45,722 nucleotides of DNA from Cristatella mucedo (GCA_009760855.2 WPIO01000440.1:1-45722), one strand, 5' to 3'. Shown: positions 1 to 11,075, counted from the stretch's first letter. A program made the numbers and translations. Notes: generated from the sequence alone by a model not told the origin.

Positions 1-367
1 TTATTCGGATTACTAACTTATTTTTTATTCTCGTCCTGATTTATTCGCAAGATTTGAAGAGAGCTCAAGCAGGTCTTGAGTGCAAGCATACCAAGACTCT
101 ACTGTGCTGTCGCTCACAGCAAAAGATGACTCAGAAATATGCCGTTTATTAGAAACGCGAAACCTGGGCCGAAGAGGCCACGACGACAGCTGAAGAGCCC
201 CTGAGCTCACCTCAAAGTAGGTCCTCTGTTCTCGGCCTAAAATGGGCGCTGGTTAGGTAAGTAAGGAGGACACAGCATCATTCCTTCTGATCAGTGACCG
301 ATAAAGCACCGGTTTCCCTGTACAAAGCCCTTTGGGTAGGTTGGACAGTGTCCTTGGTTAATACATG

Positions 368-960
368 TCAATGTAGGCAGTGAATGTCGGCTTGAGTTGA
401 CGGTGCTGCTGTCCGAGATAAAGAATTAACAATAAACTCTGTACAACACCCGGTCTTAATTTGATTATCTGAAAAGTCTAGCTGGAGATAAAGGTATGGC
501 CACCTACAGTGGTAAGATGTAAGTGCTGACATTGTTGGGTCGCTTGTGAGCACTGCCCGAATCGTTTGCATGGTCACAGGAAGCAAAGCAAAATGGCCAA
601 CGTGGAACAAAGTGGTCTCTGGACATGGGGTCTTTCTTCTGTGGCAATGGTAGTCGCAGCATTGCATCAGGGTTAGCATGATCTTCTGACCGCCTGTACT
701 CGCTGCTAAATGTGCATGCAAACAACACCGAAGTCCAAAGCTGCTTACGCATGGCAGCAATAGGCAGAATGCCGGTCTTAAGGGTGAGGACAGTAATAAG
801 TAGGCTGTGATCGGTAAGCAGCAGGAACTTCCTTCCACACATATGTAGATGAAAACGCATAGCGCCAAAATTAACTCCTTATCAATCTGGGAATAGTAAT
901 TCTCGCTGAATGATAGCTTAAGAAGAGAAGGCGATAGCACTATCCTGTCAGTCTGCTAAT
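368..960 (-). pseudogene. Gypsy RNase H and start of integrase linker
   Basis: The frame at 368-940 contains 'NYYSQIDKELILAL' (RNase H start). The reading then moves to the overlapping frame at 504-860, with 'CGRKFLLLTDHSLLITV' (the TDH motif), 'EYRRSEDHANPDAMLRLPL' (the HxNxDAxSRLPL-type end), and returns near 620 to 'FHVGHFALLPVTMQTIRA', the linker that precedes the integrase zinc finger. Two frameshifts are needed. Standard motif order supports Ty3/Gypsy. No HHCC finger or DDE core can be read downstream, so the integrase is probably deleted. Confidence 0.75.
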
Positions 961-1013
961 CGATGAGATTAAACAGCAAATACACCCAAAAGATGACGCT
1001 TAGCAAGCTAGCA

Positions 1014-1598
1014 TTAGCGTTTTATTGGGGTTGTATGCTGCCTTGACGCTTTTAGAGGCAATAACTTCTTTAACTTATGCGATAGCTTGTTGTCAGCGAT
1101 CAGTCCATAGCCACTTGCATTGCTTTGGAAGCAATACGTACAAGGGTGCAATAGCTGAGCCTGGTTGATCAAAAAACTTATGACAGTATCGGACCATAAA
1201 TATAAATGACCTGAAGCTACTGACGTCAGATGGCAGCAGCGTGTTTTTATGGCTGCCACTTTTTTCACCGTGGGACGCATGCCTTTCTTGCATATTTGAT
1301 ACCCAAGATGTACTATGGACGGTTTTAAGAAGGCGAACGTCTGTCTACTCACTCGGAGGCCTGGGCCTTGCAGTTTTGTCAACACCAAAGCAAGATAATG
1401 CTTAAGGGAAGCTCGGTCCTGCCCTGTCACAAAAATGTCATCCTGGTACACAATATACCAGGCAGTCCAGAAAGCAAGTGATCCATCCTAGCCCTTTGAT
1501 AAAAAGCAGAATCAGAGACAACTCCAAACGACAAGTATAGAAACAAACCCTTGTGGGCAGTGATGGTAACAAAAACTGTAGCCGCTTCTCCTCAAGCT
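1014..1598 (-). pseudogene. Gypsy reverse transcriptase fragment (YQDD)
   Basis: The 145-codon frame at 1014-1451 begins with the RT active site 'YQDDIFVTG' and continues 'VLTKLQGPGLRVSRQ', 'FLKPSIVHLGYQI' and 'GMRPTVKKVAAI', all standard for Ty3/Gypsy RT. Upstream (1598-1455) a shifted frame reads 'ITAHKGLFLYLSFGV' and 'MDHLLSGLPGI', the fingers/palm part ahead of the active site. Between about 1290 and 1093 the next part lies in another frame ('SAIAPLYVLLPKQCKWLW'), so at least two frameshifts are present. The catalytic YxDD is intact but the protein cannot be made. Confidence 0.85.
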
Positions 1599-1861
1599 CA
1601 ATCTGAGTAAATGCATGACAAGTTTCGGCAAGAAAAAACGACGAGCCTGGAGCTTTTCCCTAAGTATTCAGCGTGTAGATAAATTTTGCCTACTGAAGAT
1701 GTCTCCCCGGTAGTACCGTAGGGCCGTAGCACAATATTCGAAGGGTCCATGGTGAATTGAAGACAAACTCGCTTATACTCCTGCAAGGATAGCATAGAAA
1801 TGCTTGATCCCATGTCGAATTCGATGTGTAACGGTAATCCTTCAACGTGCACCCGATTCAT
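1598..1861 (-). pseudogene. Gypsy retropepsin (aspartic protease) fragment
   Basis: An 87-codon open frame begins 'MNRVHVEGLPLHIEFDMGSS' and continues with 'ISMLSL', then 'GTTGETSSVGKI'. Gypsy proteases typically read xVEVDTGS(A/S)xSLI followed by a flap; here DTG has become DMG, which would remove a residue of the catalytic triad. The N-terminus is probably truncated, since LINE/SINE tail sequence starts about 25 bp upstream. At its 3' end the frame runs into an RT motif without the usual N-terminal RT, indicating a deletion. Identification rests on motif and position next to RT. Confidence 0.7.
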
Positions 1862-1884
1862 GCACGGTTAGTATGTCGGACGAT

Positions 1885-1922
1885 ATCTGAGGCCGCTTTA
1901 TCAAGAGTATTATTATTATTAA
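1885..1922 (+). repeat. LINE-A/SINE 3' tail fragment
   Basis: 'CTGAGGCCGCTTTATCAAG' followed by (ATT)n matches the last part of the LINE-A 3' end seen complete at 8455-8502 and 9151-9221. Only about 38 bp remain. Either it is an extremely 5'-truncated insertion or the remnant of a longer one next to the Gypsy protease. Confidence 0.6.
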
Positions 1923-1944
1923 CCTATGAATCACGGCTAGCTAC

Positions 1945-2307
1945 TTATACGCATAGACAGCATAGGTCAAACGGTAGCGGAAAATAGCAGCTGTTAAGAG
2001 CACCTATTCCAAAGCTAAAGAAGTCCATTGATAAAGCCCAGAAAAGTCTGTTTAACGGTGACAATTGATGTCTACAATAGTCCGAAATCAGAATTGTGAG
2101 CGACGAATCTCGCACTGCTCCCAAGGCACCTAAGAAATAGCCACTGGAACAAACCTTTAGAAAGGAACCCGTTTTAGACGATAAGGAGAATAAAAACAGA
2201 GCACTACTCGTGAACTGCTCACAAAGGAGAGCGAATATGAAAATCGGCAGACTGACACTTTTTTCTATATTATGCCACCTAAAAACAAAATAATTTATAA
2301 TTTGCAA
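1945..2307 (-). other. Unassigned hydrophobic open frame (120 codons)
   Basis: The minus-strand frame starts 'MQIINYFVFRWHNIEKSV' and has several hydrophobic stretches (for example 'LPIFIFALLCEQF'). It lies upstream of the Gypsy relic on the same strand. No family motif is recognised, no splice or promoter context is convincing, and the hydrophobicity may just reflect AT-rich DNA. Probably not a gene. Confidence 0.15.
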
Positions 2308-2412
2308 TTAATTTTCAATTAATTTAAATTTTTATTATTTTATATTTTATATAATTCATACTTTATTATTTTTATTTTTAATTTTCATTAATCAACATTA
2401 ATTTGAATTCAG
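2285..2412. repeat. AT-rich low-complexity tract
   Basis: About 125 bp made almost only of A and T, with repeated TTATTTT/TTAATTT words. It marks the end of the Gypsy-associated region. No coding or hairpin signal is evident. Confidence 0.7.
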
Positions 2413-4514
2413 GGGCGTTGAACGAGATTCGGAAATAAATAATCTGTTAGTCGTAGCACGACTATTTCTGAGGTCAGTTATAATAATAATACATTTGTAA
2501 ACTGCATTCAGAGAAATGAATTTCTCTTTTGTAACTTTACAGAGGTTGCATATAAAGCATTACCAACTGTTTGGTTGTAACATCTGAAAGTAGCAGGCAT
2601 AGTTTAAGAAGGTACATGCTGATGAACAACAATTTCACGTAGGCTTGGTTCAGGTGGAGGCTTAAGTATTTCTTGTAATTTATCCTAATGCCCAACAAGT
2701 GTTCTTTTCCGTGCTACACTTTCACTGCCCCTCATTAATATAAGTTCGATCGTCGCTGGTATAAGTAGAGAAATTAAGCTGAAATTATTATTGTAAGCGT
2801 TAACTTTGGACTCATATGTTTTTTTGATATGTTCATTTTCTCAGTTTAATCGCTATCCTTTACCAATCTTCATCGTCGCTAGCGTTTGCAGCATCAATAT
2901 TGGCTTATATGGGCCCAATAAACTCATGGGGTTTCTATATTTCAAGTTGTCAGTACTTCACTTGATTTGATTTAAGAATCGAAAGACTCTGGCTTCAGCC
3001 CAATTTCTCTCACGAACCGTGAAAACTAAACTAAAAGCTGAACACGGTGATTCTACTTAGTTCACAGAGGAGTAAACCTCTATAACTATTGCACTAGCGA
3101 TTTCATCTTTGTGATATGCAAGTCATCCAGATGACGAATGTGCTTTGAATTATTAATAGTAATTAATTAGAATAATGAGGAACGTGACCTATTAACAAAC
3201 ATGGTTTAGAAAAAGTAACCCCTTCAATTGAAGGTAGGAATTTTGCGTTTCATGCTCGTTTAGTAGGCTTGGTGCTCGGCAGACTTGCCTTTCTCAGTCT
3301 TTGTAATAGACTATTGAAGATCTTACATCCTGTATGGATATCTACGCATGTATGCCGACTGTAGCAGAAACAAGGCAGTGACGAAGGGTGCTTGTTGCTA
3401 AAGAAAATATGTACGTATTCCCAACCTACATTAGTCTCTCACTGTTCAAACCTTTATTCAGCCTCGGCAACAGATTTTCGCATAATTGGTTCCTAGCAGT
3501 TGCAATTAAGGAACTATGAATAATGATCATCAGTCATGACCTAGCTGACTTTGATGGATTTTCATCTAAGAGGTAAAGACCCACACAATTTAGGAGTAGA
3601 GGGCAACACCAGTAAGATTTGTATGTACGCAAACTAGTACCAAAATAAGTTAGGCACCATAGCACAATATTGTAGTGCTTATTCGGCAAGAACTCAGTGG
3701 TCGCTCATCAAGTAGATGTATAGGATAATTTCATAGATGGGAGGGTTGGAGGAAGGAAAAAATAAGGCGGTCCAGGTCAGGTGGTCCAGGTCCAATGTTA
3801 AAGAGCTAATGCCCCCTCTGCCCCTCTGGCTGAGCAACTGAATCCTACCAAAACATTCTGGCTAAAGCGAAGTCAAGCTTACGTAGAATAACTTGTATAT
3901 GAAGCGATTCACGAATGGAAAAATGCTAAGGCTTTCATAATCTATCCCCTTAACGAATGCCAACTGAAGAACTTACCCAGTGATACCATAGCTATCACTT
4001 TTCGGCTAACTATTTGCCTTCAGTGTAAGGAAAATATATACAACCATAGAATGCATCCCGGTGGCGTTTGCACTGAACCCAGCAACTCCAGCTCCTAGCT
4101 GTACCTCATTGATCTTCTTCAAGCCTGCCGATACTGATCTCATAAAAAAGATGTATTATTTTCAAAGCTTACAAGCTCTGGCAGTAGTAATCGCATAGCA
4201 CAATCTTAGATCATGTTTGAGTGCATGTGGTACGCAGTTGTATCTGTTACTTTTTCGCCCTGTTTCAAAAAGGTCGCACTCTCTTACATCTCTTAAACCA
4301 CATAGTTTTAAATGGAGAAAACCTTGCGATATTCTAGAATTTGGAAAGCCTGACCATCAAAAATGGATTCGGCTGCCATGTGCTCATCAGCATTTTTAGA
4401 AGTTGTCTGTTTCCTGCACCAAGTTAGCCATTGACAAAAATATATGATTTAACAGCCTCATTTCTACTCTGGCAGAAGAGCCTAGGTAGCCTGCTGCTTG
4501 CACTTGCCAAACTA
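2413..4514. other. No recognisable feature
   Basis: About 2.1 kb of AT-rich sequence with only short chance open frames. I see no TE motif, RNA gene or repeat shared with the rest of the window. Confidence 0.5.
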
Positions 4515-4600
4515 GGATCGACAACTGCAGGATTCGAAACCGTGACCTTGGTAATATAAAGTGAGCACCTTGCGTCCTGGGTTATGGCAGCAAGGTGAAC
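4515..4600 (-). mobile_element. tRNA-derived SINE head
   Basis: On the minus strand the B-box region 'GGTTTCGAATCCTGC' (4528-4542) fits the GGTTCGANTCC consensus. About 50 nt upstream lies a degenerate A-box segment followed by 'AAGGTGCTCAC', the anticodon-arm sequence shared with the SINE copies at 12.9, 16.5, 28.95 and 41.57 kb. The 3' hairpin tail is not found, so this copy is truncated or rearranged. Confidence 0.6.
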
Positions 4601-4752
4601 AGCACAGTATCTCAGTCGAGTTTGGCTACTTGCAGAACCATAACATTGCGGAACATGTGTCCTTGGACAAGAATACCCAGCCAAGATGTTCCATTCATTT
4701 GTGATATCCAGTCAATACTTCTGTAGTTTGTAGCTCGTCATGTTGCAAAAGT

Positions 4753-4824
4753 CCTGTAGCCGATACTAAACTAAGGTACTTAGTAAAACAGCCCACACTT
4801 GTAACGGTTCAAGTCCCTCCCAGT
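4753..4824 (+). repeat. tRNA-like sequence (SINE head or tRNA pseudogene)
   Basis: 'TAGCCGATACTAAACTAAGG' resembles an A box and 'GGTTCAAGTCC' at 4806-4816 is a very good B box, at roughly the right spacing. Acceptor and T stems do not pair properly, so this is not a functional tRNA. No LINE-like tail follows. Confidence 0.4.
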
Positions 4825-7267
4825 GCCGGAAGTAATGGCTAAGCCTTTGGAACTAAGTATTTGCTGTTGCTCGGTACTTGTAGGTACTTGCAGGTGCAAC
4901 ACTTGTACATGCATGGTATGCCACGAATAAAGTAATCAGTGAATTTAAAACTAGCTACGGCACCCAGAGCCGGCTGAGTCCCGTCAGCTTGTTAGGATCA
5001 GGGAAACCAGAATTTCTTGTCTCTGAACATAAATAATCTAGAGGCACAGGAGATGATCTCTGGCATCGTAAATAACAGACATCATATGTTGTAAGCTTCT
5101 CATCTCTTTTATCAGTCTCGTTCTTCCTAATCTTTTCCTAAAGTCTCAGATAGATTCGTCTTATTGAGATCAAGCTAGTTGCTTTTGCCTTAGGTCTGGG
5201 CTGGGGCACCTGAGTGGTACCAGTTGGATAAAATGAGTATTCCTGAAAGGCACTTGAATTTGACTGCTGGGTCGGCAAACTAAACAGCAGCAGGTTGTAT
5301 AAGTGGCTAAGTAGTAAACGACCTCCTACGTGTACATGGCATGTATTTAATCTATTTTGCATCCGACTACACCCGAGGACACTTGGCCGGACCTTCGCCA
5401 AAAAGTATTAGCACTGTTTCTACTTCGGTTAAATGGGTCTTCTATGGATTTTTTTTGGTACGCCCATTGTGTAACAATTCCTGCTATTGTACGCTCATTC
5501 TACAGTAATTTATAAGTTCGACAGCACTATTTAAATACAGTCAGTAGCCACCGTTCGAAAAAAAGGTTCGTCAGCATGTATAAATGGCAGCAGAGCCTTG
5601 AGGCTTGATTCAAAGCACATGAGGCCTGATTCGGTGCTTTAGTGGCTTTGTTGCATCTTTTTTGCACCCATCATCCTCTTCATCTTTTTTCGTGAACCCA
5701 TGTTCACATGTACCGCTCTTTCTGCTGCACTACAGGTAGTCGTAGGGTCGTGTGAATGCGAGGTGAATATTATTGTTTGCAAAGAACTCCCGGAAGTCAT
5801 GTTATGGAAGCTTGGGTGCTTTGTCCGACACAGGCTGCTCAGAAATTCCACTACCGGCAAAACTTTCCCTCACTACATGGTTCGTCACAGTTGAGTTAGC
5901 CAGTGGTTGGCATAGCAAATTGAGTAATTTACTTTAGACTTGGTATGTATATATGTGAGGGTGTATTTTTTTCTGCTTCAACAATGTTGGTATGGACTTC
6001 CCATTTAGGCCGTCTGGTCAGTGGTTATCGCTGTTAGGGAGACATGGCAAGAGTACTTGAGTGGCTCACACAAGACGAATAATAGGTAGCTATGACCTTA
6101 ACTTCACGATCCATCGAAACTCATCAGATGAAAGCTTCGATTGATAGCTTAATTTTAGAGACAACCGTATAGGTTTCGTGAAGTTCATTTAGCATGCATT
6201 GTCTCAGCTTCATCAGTTACCCTTTTTTCCCAACACAGGTTGCCCCTTATCAGCAGATAACAGGTAATACCAACAAAGTATGGCCTTCTAACCAGCTATG
6301 CTTAATTTGACGGCCATAATTCACAATACGAAAATATACAGTTGATTTAGCCCTAATTTGAGTTATAAAACACGTGGAGTATGATTGTACAAAACCAGCC
6401 AGAGCTTATAGGAGCAAATGCCGACTGACAGACGTCTAAGATAAAATTACTACTACGTTATTACATATTGTGAAAATAAGTCCAAAGCATTGTATTTTAC
6501 GACACCAAGATTTGGCTACCTTGGTATTTACCTAATAAATGAGCCAGGTCTACATGATTTCGAGAAAAGACAGCTCTATTGCATTCCAATAATTTTTTAA
6601 AGTCACTGCAACTGTCACAGAATAAGGTGTGTATACAATACGATACATAAAATAACGATCATTTTCGACCTTGACTGAGCACCAGAAGGAGTCTTGAAAA
6701 CGTAGAGCTAGCGATATCTTTAATACGTATTGTGCATCATCCTAAATCCCTGCCATACGACACATAGCCTTGTCAATGCATTGCAGATCAAAACTGAAGC
6801 GATGGTAGCACTTATTGGTAGTTTCGGTAATAGTCTTTTTTATCGCATCAATGGCACTGTCTGTAAGTAGTTTGCACCTTAATATGTAAACAGCTGATCA
6901 AGTCTCATCACGGCTGTCTATTACCTTGACGCTTTGCCCACTAGTGGTCTCAGAGACAGTTGCAACAGTCACCTGCTCCACAGTCAAGAAGGAACACGTA
7001 GGTCCTTCAATCTCCGAGCACGGCTACAGTAAATGACACCTAAGCATTGTTGGCTATCATTTCCAGGCTCTCGTGCTAATTATAGACTCCCTACTCTCAA
7101 GCCTGATATTTGCTGTGCTAATTTCACTGTACCGAGATTCAACCGTGGCGTTCATCAGTATTATCCGTTCAAATTATCACACTTAACTGTAACCCTTATG
7201 AAAGTAGTAGGTTTATTAGCGTTGCCTTCACTTGAGTCGTCGCGTTTATTCGTCGTTGCAGCCTCGG
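4825..7267. other. No recognisable feature
   Basis: About 2.4 kb with scattered short open frames on both strands (for example 87 codons at 5138-5401 minus and 73 codons at 5639-5860 minus). None has a family motif or splice context, and none matches another part of the window. Confidence 0.45.
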
Positions 7268-8505
7268 CTAAATTGTCTGTCTGAGATCATATAATGCACC
7301 TCTGAAATATGGCGTACCACAGGGCTAGTGCTAGGTCCGGTTATTTTCAAGGTTTATACTCTCCCTCTGGCTGATGTGGTTGCCAAGTACAATATAGGCT
7401 TTCACTTCTATATGGATAACACTCTCAGTTGTACCTTTGATTTGATTCCTCCCAGCATTCGAGTACCTCAAATTCTTCAAACTCAGTTGATGCATGCATT
7501 GATGACATCCGAACATGGATGGCAGCAAAATGTCTGTAACTAAATGATGATACAACTATCTTACTAGTTATGGGCAAACCCAATGTGACTCACAAACTGG
7601 AAAAGCTGACGCTCAAAATTCGCTCTGCGAGCACACCTCCAGTAAGATCAGCTCGAAATATAGGTGTCATATTCCAAAGCGATATCTCGTTAGACGACCA
7701 TATCAGCTCCACAGTCAAATCTGCCAATTTTTTGCTTCATAACATTGCTAAAATTCGGGCTTGTTTTGATAAGGATACTACGTCCAAGTTGGTCCATGCA
7801 TTCGTGACATCCCGTCTCGACTTCTGCAACTTACTGTTCGCTGGCCAACCTGCATGTGAGATCAGGCGATTGCAGCTGGCACAAAACTGTGCAGCTAGGC
7901 TTGTCTGTCGTGAGCGCCACAGTTGACAGATTACTCCACTTCTCTCCGACCTGCACTTGCTACCAGTCAAGCATCGGATTGACTTCAAGGGTTTTTCGCT
8001 CACTTTTAGGTCACTTTATTCTTTGGCCACAGCCTGTTTCTCAGATTTACTCCCCCACTAGGCCAATCATCGTTCCACCTGCTTTTCCGAATTCAACAGT
8101 CTACCAATACCTCGTACAATCATCAAATCCTTTGGAGACCTTGCATTTAGTTTATATGCTCGTAAAGCGTGGAACTCACTCCCGACTTGCGGTTGAACAT
8201 CCCCTGACTTGACCACATTTAAAAGGATCTTAAAAACACACCTATTTACGACAGCATTTAGTGGGTCCCTGTGATTCGTCCTTCGTGTGCGTATCTGTGC
8301 TGACACTGTGCTTGCTGCCACTAACCACATTTGCATGCTGACCCTGTGCATGTCACCCCTAACAATATTATTCATTTTGTTTGTCAAGCATGATTTTAAT
8401 CACCATTCAATTTCATTTCCCTTTGCAGCAGATGCAAAGCGCCTAGAGGAAGATTGAGTTCTCTGAGGGCGCTTTATTAAGTGCACTATTATTATTATTA
8501 TTTTG
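7268..8505 (+). mobile_element. LINE-A copy, 5'-truncated L2/CR1-type
   Basis: Starts near RT motif C ('KYGVPQG' then 'VLGPVIFKVYTLPLADVV') and runs through the RT C-terminal thumb to the 3' end. The frame at 7570-7926 carries 'GKPNVTHKLEKL', 'SLDDHISSTVKSANFLLHNI' and 'FVTSRLDFCN', matching the copies at 33.0-33.8 and 37.0-37.8 kb. The 3' end has the hairpin 'AAGCGCC...GGGCGCTTT' (about 8436-8476) and an (ATT)n tail at 8486-8502. Several frameshifts and stops kill it. The active-site region reads FYMDN instead of FYADD (7406-7420). The L2/CR1 assignment rests on the [17 protein letters not shown] signature and the microsatellite tail. Confidence 0.85.
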
Positions 8506-9148
8506 TTGTTTTGCAGACTGTGTCTATATGTCTTGACTGGTGCATTAGAAATCGTGTACCTTTGATGCAGTATTACCAGCTGCCTAGATGCCAGAACTTC
8601 ATCTACAATTTTTTGGGATGAGCTTTGGTTACGAAATCGCAAAAATTGAATAGCCTATTTTCCGAAAGTTTGCTTTATTTTGGTAGATCTTAGTTCCAAA
8701 GTTACAGAGTTTTAGCAGTTGATTTCTGCATATCTCATAGCTTTTCATAGTCAAAAGCTACCTCACCTTGCAGGAATTTAATTCCAAGTTTAGGCTATAT
8801 CTAACAAATCTCGAACGCTATATTTCTGATGCAGTGTCCACCAAAATGTCACACGAGTAATGAAACTAGCTTCAGGTGACACAAAATGATACTTAGCTAT
8901 TCTGCCTTAGTTCCGACACAAAATTTTATAAGCGTGCTGTAACTTAGTTCATGCGATCATGACTACTACCTTTCGGGCACCTCATCAAGAGGTGCAGGTT
9001 TGTAGATGGTAGTGGAACACTGCAGTTATGAAGAAAACCCCAACGGGATGCCCATAGCCTTCATAAAAAACCCAGGTAGAATAAACAACAACTTTTCGTT
9101 GGTGCACACCGTACATCTCAGCTCCCTAGTTTAAGCTAGTGATCAACA
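8506..9148. other. No recognisable feature
   Basis: About 640 bp between two LINE-A 3' ends. No motif or repeat recognised. Confidence 0.4.
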
Positions 9149-9222
9149 ATGTGAAGCGCCTAGAAAAAGATTGAGTTCTCTGAGGGCGCTTTATCAAGTG
9201 CATTATTATTATTATTATTATA
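9149..9222 (+). mobile_element. LINE-A 3' end fragment with hairpin and (ATT)n
   Basis: Contains 'GAAGCGCCTAGAAAAAGA', 'TTGAGTTCTCTGAGGGCGC' and (ATT)n at 9201-9221. AAGCGCC and GGCGCTT can pair, with AGA/TCT pairing inside. Only about 70 bp of the element are present, so this is an extreme 5' truncation or a SINE tail. Confidence 0.75.
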
Positions 9223-9428
9223 ACTCAATACCCCAACTGAAAGGTTACAAGTTAAACATCAGTTTATTACATGACTTGGGCTTTTCTGCCGCGTAACAAT
9301 GGTCTATACTATAACGGGTTAGTAATCACTATAATTTAGGAAGAATAAGTAATATTTCAGTAGTATATTATGGTTAATGAAGAACACAAGCATTTCCGAA
9401 GGTCCAAGTGCAATAAAGTGCGACGATA

Positions 9429-9845
9429 GAATAATAAAAACAATAATGAATTTGACAAAGTACCCTTAGAGAACTCACTCTCTTTCTTGGCACTTTACAT
9501 TTGCTGCTAAGGGAGACGCATTTGAATGGTGAGTAATATCATGCTTGATAAGCACGAATGACATGGTTAGGGGTAACATGCACATGGTCAGCATGCAAGT
9601 GTGGTTAGTGGCAGCATGCACTGTGTCAGCACACATAAGCACATTAACGACGAATCACAGGGACCCAGTAAATGCTGTCCTAAATAGTTGTGTTTTTAAG
9701 TTCTTTTTAAATGTGGTTCAGTCAGGGGATGTTCTGACCCAAGTCCCGAGAGAGTTCCAGGCTTTGGGAGCATACGAACTAAATGAACGGTCTCCACAGG
9801 ATTTGAGGTTTGTACGAGGTATGGAACTGCTACGCCTAGGAGCCC
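9429..9845 (-). mobile_element. LINE-A copy, 3' end only
   Basis: Minus-strand copy with the degenerate tail at 9429-9450, hairpin region about 9468-9510, the 3' untranslated stretch 9510-9660 (shared almost word for word with 8230-8390, 32700-32830 and 37590-37740), and the last RT codons at 9690-9830 (the segment encoding the AWNSL/PDLTTFK region of the thumb). Truncated at 5' near 9845. The TGA at the normal ORF end is present, as in the 8.2 and 32.8 kb copies. Confidence 0.8.
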
Positions 9846-10094
9846 AAGCTTAGTGCTAGAACAGAAAAAATATTTTTCTTCTTATATTTCATGCTGGTGT
9901 GTGACCGATAAGCTGGTGATCACCCAAAGCTTGAAACTTAGGTTTCAGCTTTGGAAGCTTCTTAAATTTTAATTTTTTTGTTTAGAAAACGGCCCTATAC
10001 AAGTGAGTGTTATGTCTAATCCCTATCTAAGATTCCGGACTGTTTACCAGAGTGCCTTTAAAAAATATTTGCCATCTCCCTAATTGTACCTCGG

Positions 10095-10650
10095 CTGAAT
10101 TTTGGCTATTCCGTTTTAGCTGATCTACCATAAAAGGCGACTAGGTTACTGCAACTAATGATAAATATTGCTGCAAGGCTAGCTAAAAAAATACCAGAGG
10201 TGTGACCATGCGTCACTTTTCGCTGAAGGAGCTTCGATGACTTCCGTTTGATCGACGGATTAAGAGTGGAGTTTTTTCGCTGACCCACAAGGCCGCCATG
10301 CTGTGATTCTTCACACCTAGATGAACTGCTGCAGTGGCTAACATCTTCGTACCCTCAGATCATATACGGAAGGTAAGTTAGCTGTTTCATTCCTACCCTC
10401 AAAGAAACGTGGAGACGGAAGCTTTTACTCTGCAGGATTGGGAAACTCGCTTCCGCAATTTTTACTCAACGACATCTACTGTCCTGCTGCTGACCAAGGC
10501 AAATCCGTCTCAGCCATTCTGAGCTGCTTATTGCATGCTACTACTTACCTCAATTACTCTCCTGACTCGACTGTGCTACTCACTTTCTGTTTTGTATGAG
10601 ATGAAGTCGCTGGCAATCTGATGCCGAAAGCTGAAAGCCACTTAGGCATA
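10095..10650 (+). mobile_element. LINE-B fragment, RT C-terminus and 3' UTR
   Basis: Reads along the sense strand of the LINE-B element at 38.0-41.45 kb. 10140-10300 matches the region encoding '[13 protein letters not shown]' to '[18 protein letters not shown]' ('CGCTGACCCACAAGG' is identical). 10385-10560 matches the 'SFSSASPRLWNSLPQFLRND' region and the following 3' UTR. Frameshifts and substitutions are scattered throughout. It is 5'-truncated and has no (ATTAC)n tail, so it is older than the 38-41 kb element. Confidence 0.75.
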
Positions 10651-10779
10651 ATCTAGGCATTTAAAAAAACTTGTTTGCGTTACAGCCACATAGTTGTTTT
10701 TGCTTTTTGGAGTTATAGACAGATATACAATAAATAGCTTAAAGTCAGTTTAAAAATGTGCAGCTATGCTTTCGTTTCC

Positions 10780-10872
10780 ACTCAGCGAGTCTTAGCCCGA
10801 GAGTGTCACACACTAAGGAGCTTACACTTCAACATCCAGGTCGCGGTTTTGAGTCGTCATGCGATGGGCGGT
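10780..10872 (+). repeat. tRNA-like SINE head
   Basis: 'TCTTAGCCCGAGAGTG' resembles an A box and 'GGTCGCGGTTTTGAGTCG' is a B-box relic. In between, 'AAGGAGCTTACACTTCAACA' resembles the anticodon-arm sequence of the other SINE copies. A close relative lies at 16305-16395 on the same strand. Confidence 0.5.
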
Positions 10873-10994
10873 TCTTTCTTGTCCACTGCACATAGCGGTG
10901 ATAGCCGTTAAGGCTCTTCTGCCCCGTAATAAATGAGTTTCTTTATCAGCTCACTCGTTTCTGTGGTAAAAATTGTAATTTCCACGTTTTCTCT

Positions 10995-11075
10995 ATTGCA
11001 GTGACCTGTTCTAGCTCCACATCAAGCAAAATATTGACTTCCAGGTTGCTTCACTTATTTTAAGTTCTTATCAAG
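10995..11075 (+). mobile_element. Short LINE-A RT fragment
   Basis: About 80 bp matching the LINE-A segment encoding 'DLHWL..KQRIDFKVLSLTF' (compare 37271-37345): 'ATCAAGCAAAATATTGACTT' and the following 'CCAGGTTGCTTCACTTATTT'. No tail is seen; a deletion probably removed the rest. Confidence 0.5.

Larger units (their letters stand above)
1..1884 (-). mobile_element. Ty3/Gypsy LTR retrotransposon relic
   Basis: Seen: on the minus strand, in order, a retropepsin-like segment (1861-1610), RT from the 'QIELEEK' region through YQDD (1600-1020), RNase H (960-480), and an RNase H-integrase linker running to about 368. This is the Ty3/Gypsy domain order (PR-RT-RH-IN). The frame changes several times. 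Two stretches are too short: protease joins directly to a mid-RT motif, so the N-terminal RT is missing, and only about 75 bp separate the RT end from the RNase H start. The integrase core is not recognisable. The 1-210 stretch is open on the minus strand (61 codons, basic 'LRPRFRV' patch) and could be an integrase tail or LTR; this is uncertain. The element is cut by the window edge and is plainly dead. Confidence 0.85.

Noticed and set aside
1945-2307. 120-codon hydrophobic ORF as a membrane protein gene
   Set aside because: No motif, no splice or promoter support; AT-rich DNA commonly yields hydrophobic frames.
4753-4824. Functional tRNA gene
   Set aside because: Good B box, but acceptor and T stems do not pair; the same applies to the other tRNA-like heads.
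8067-8387. 106-codon minus-strand ORF and similar frames at 9545-9853 and 7737-8003
   Set aside because: Antisense to LINE-A RT/3' UTR; similar shadows recur wherever LINE-A occurs.
8486-8502. (ATT)n runs as CRISPR-like or regulatory repeats
   Set aside because: They are LINE-A/SINE 3' microsatellite tails; no spacer structure.
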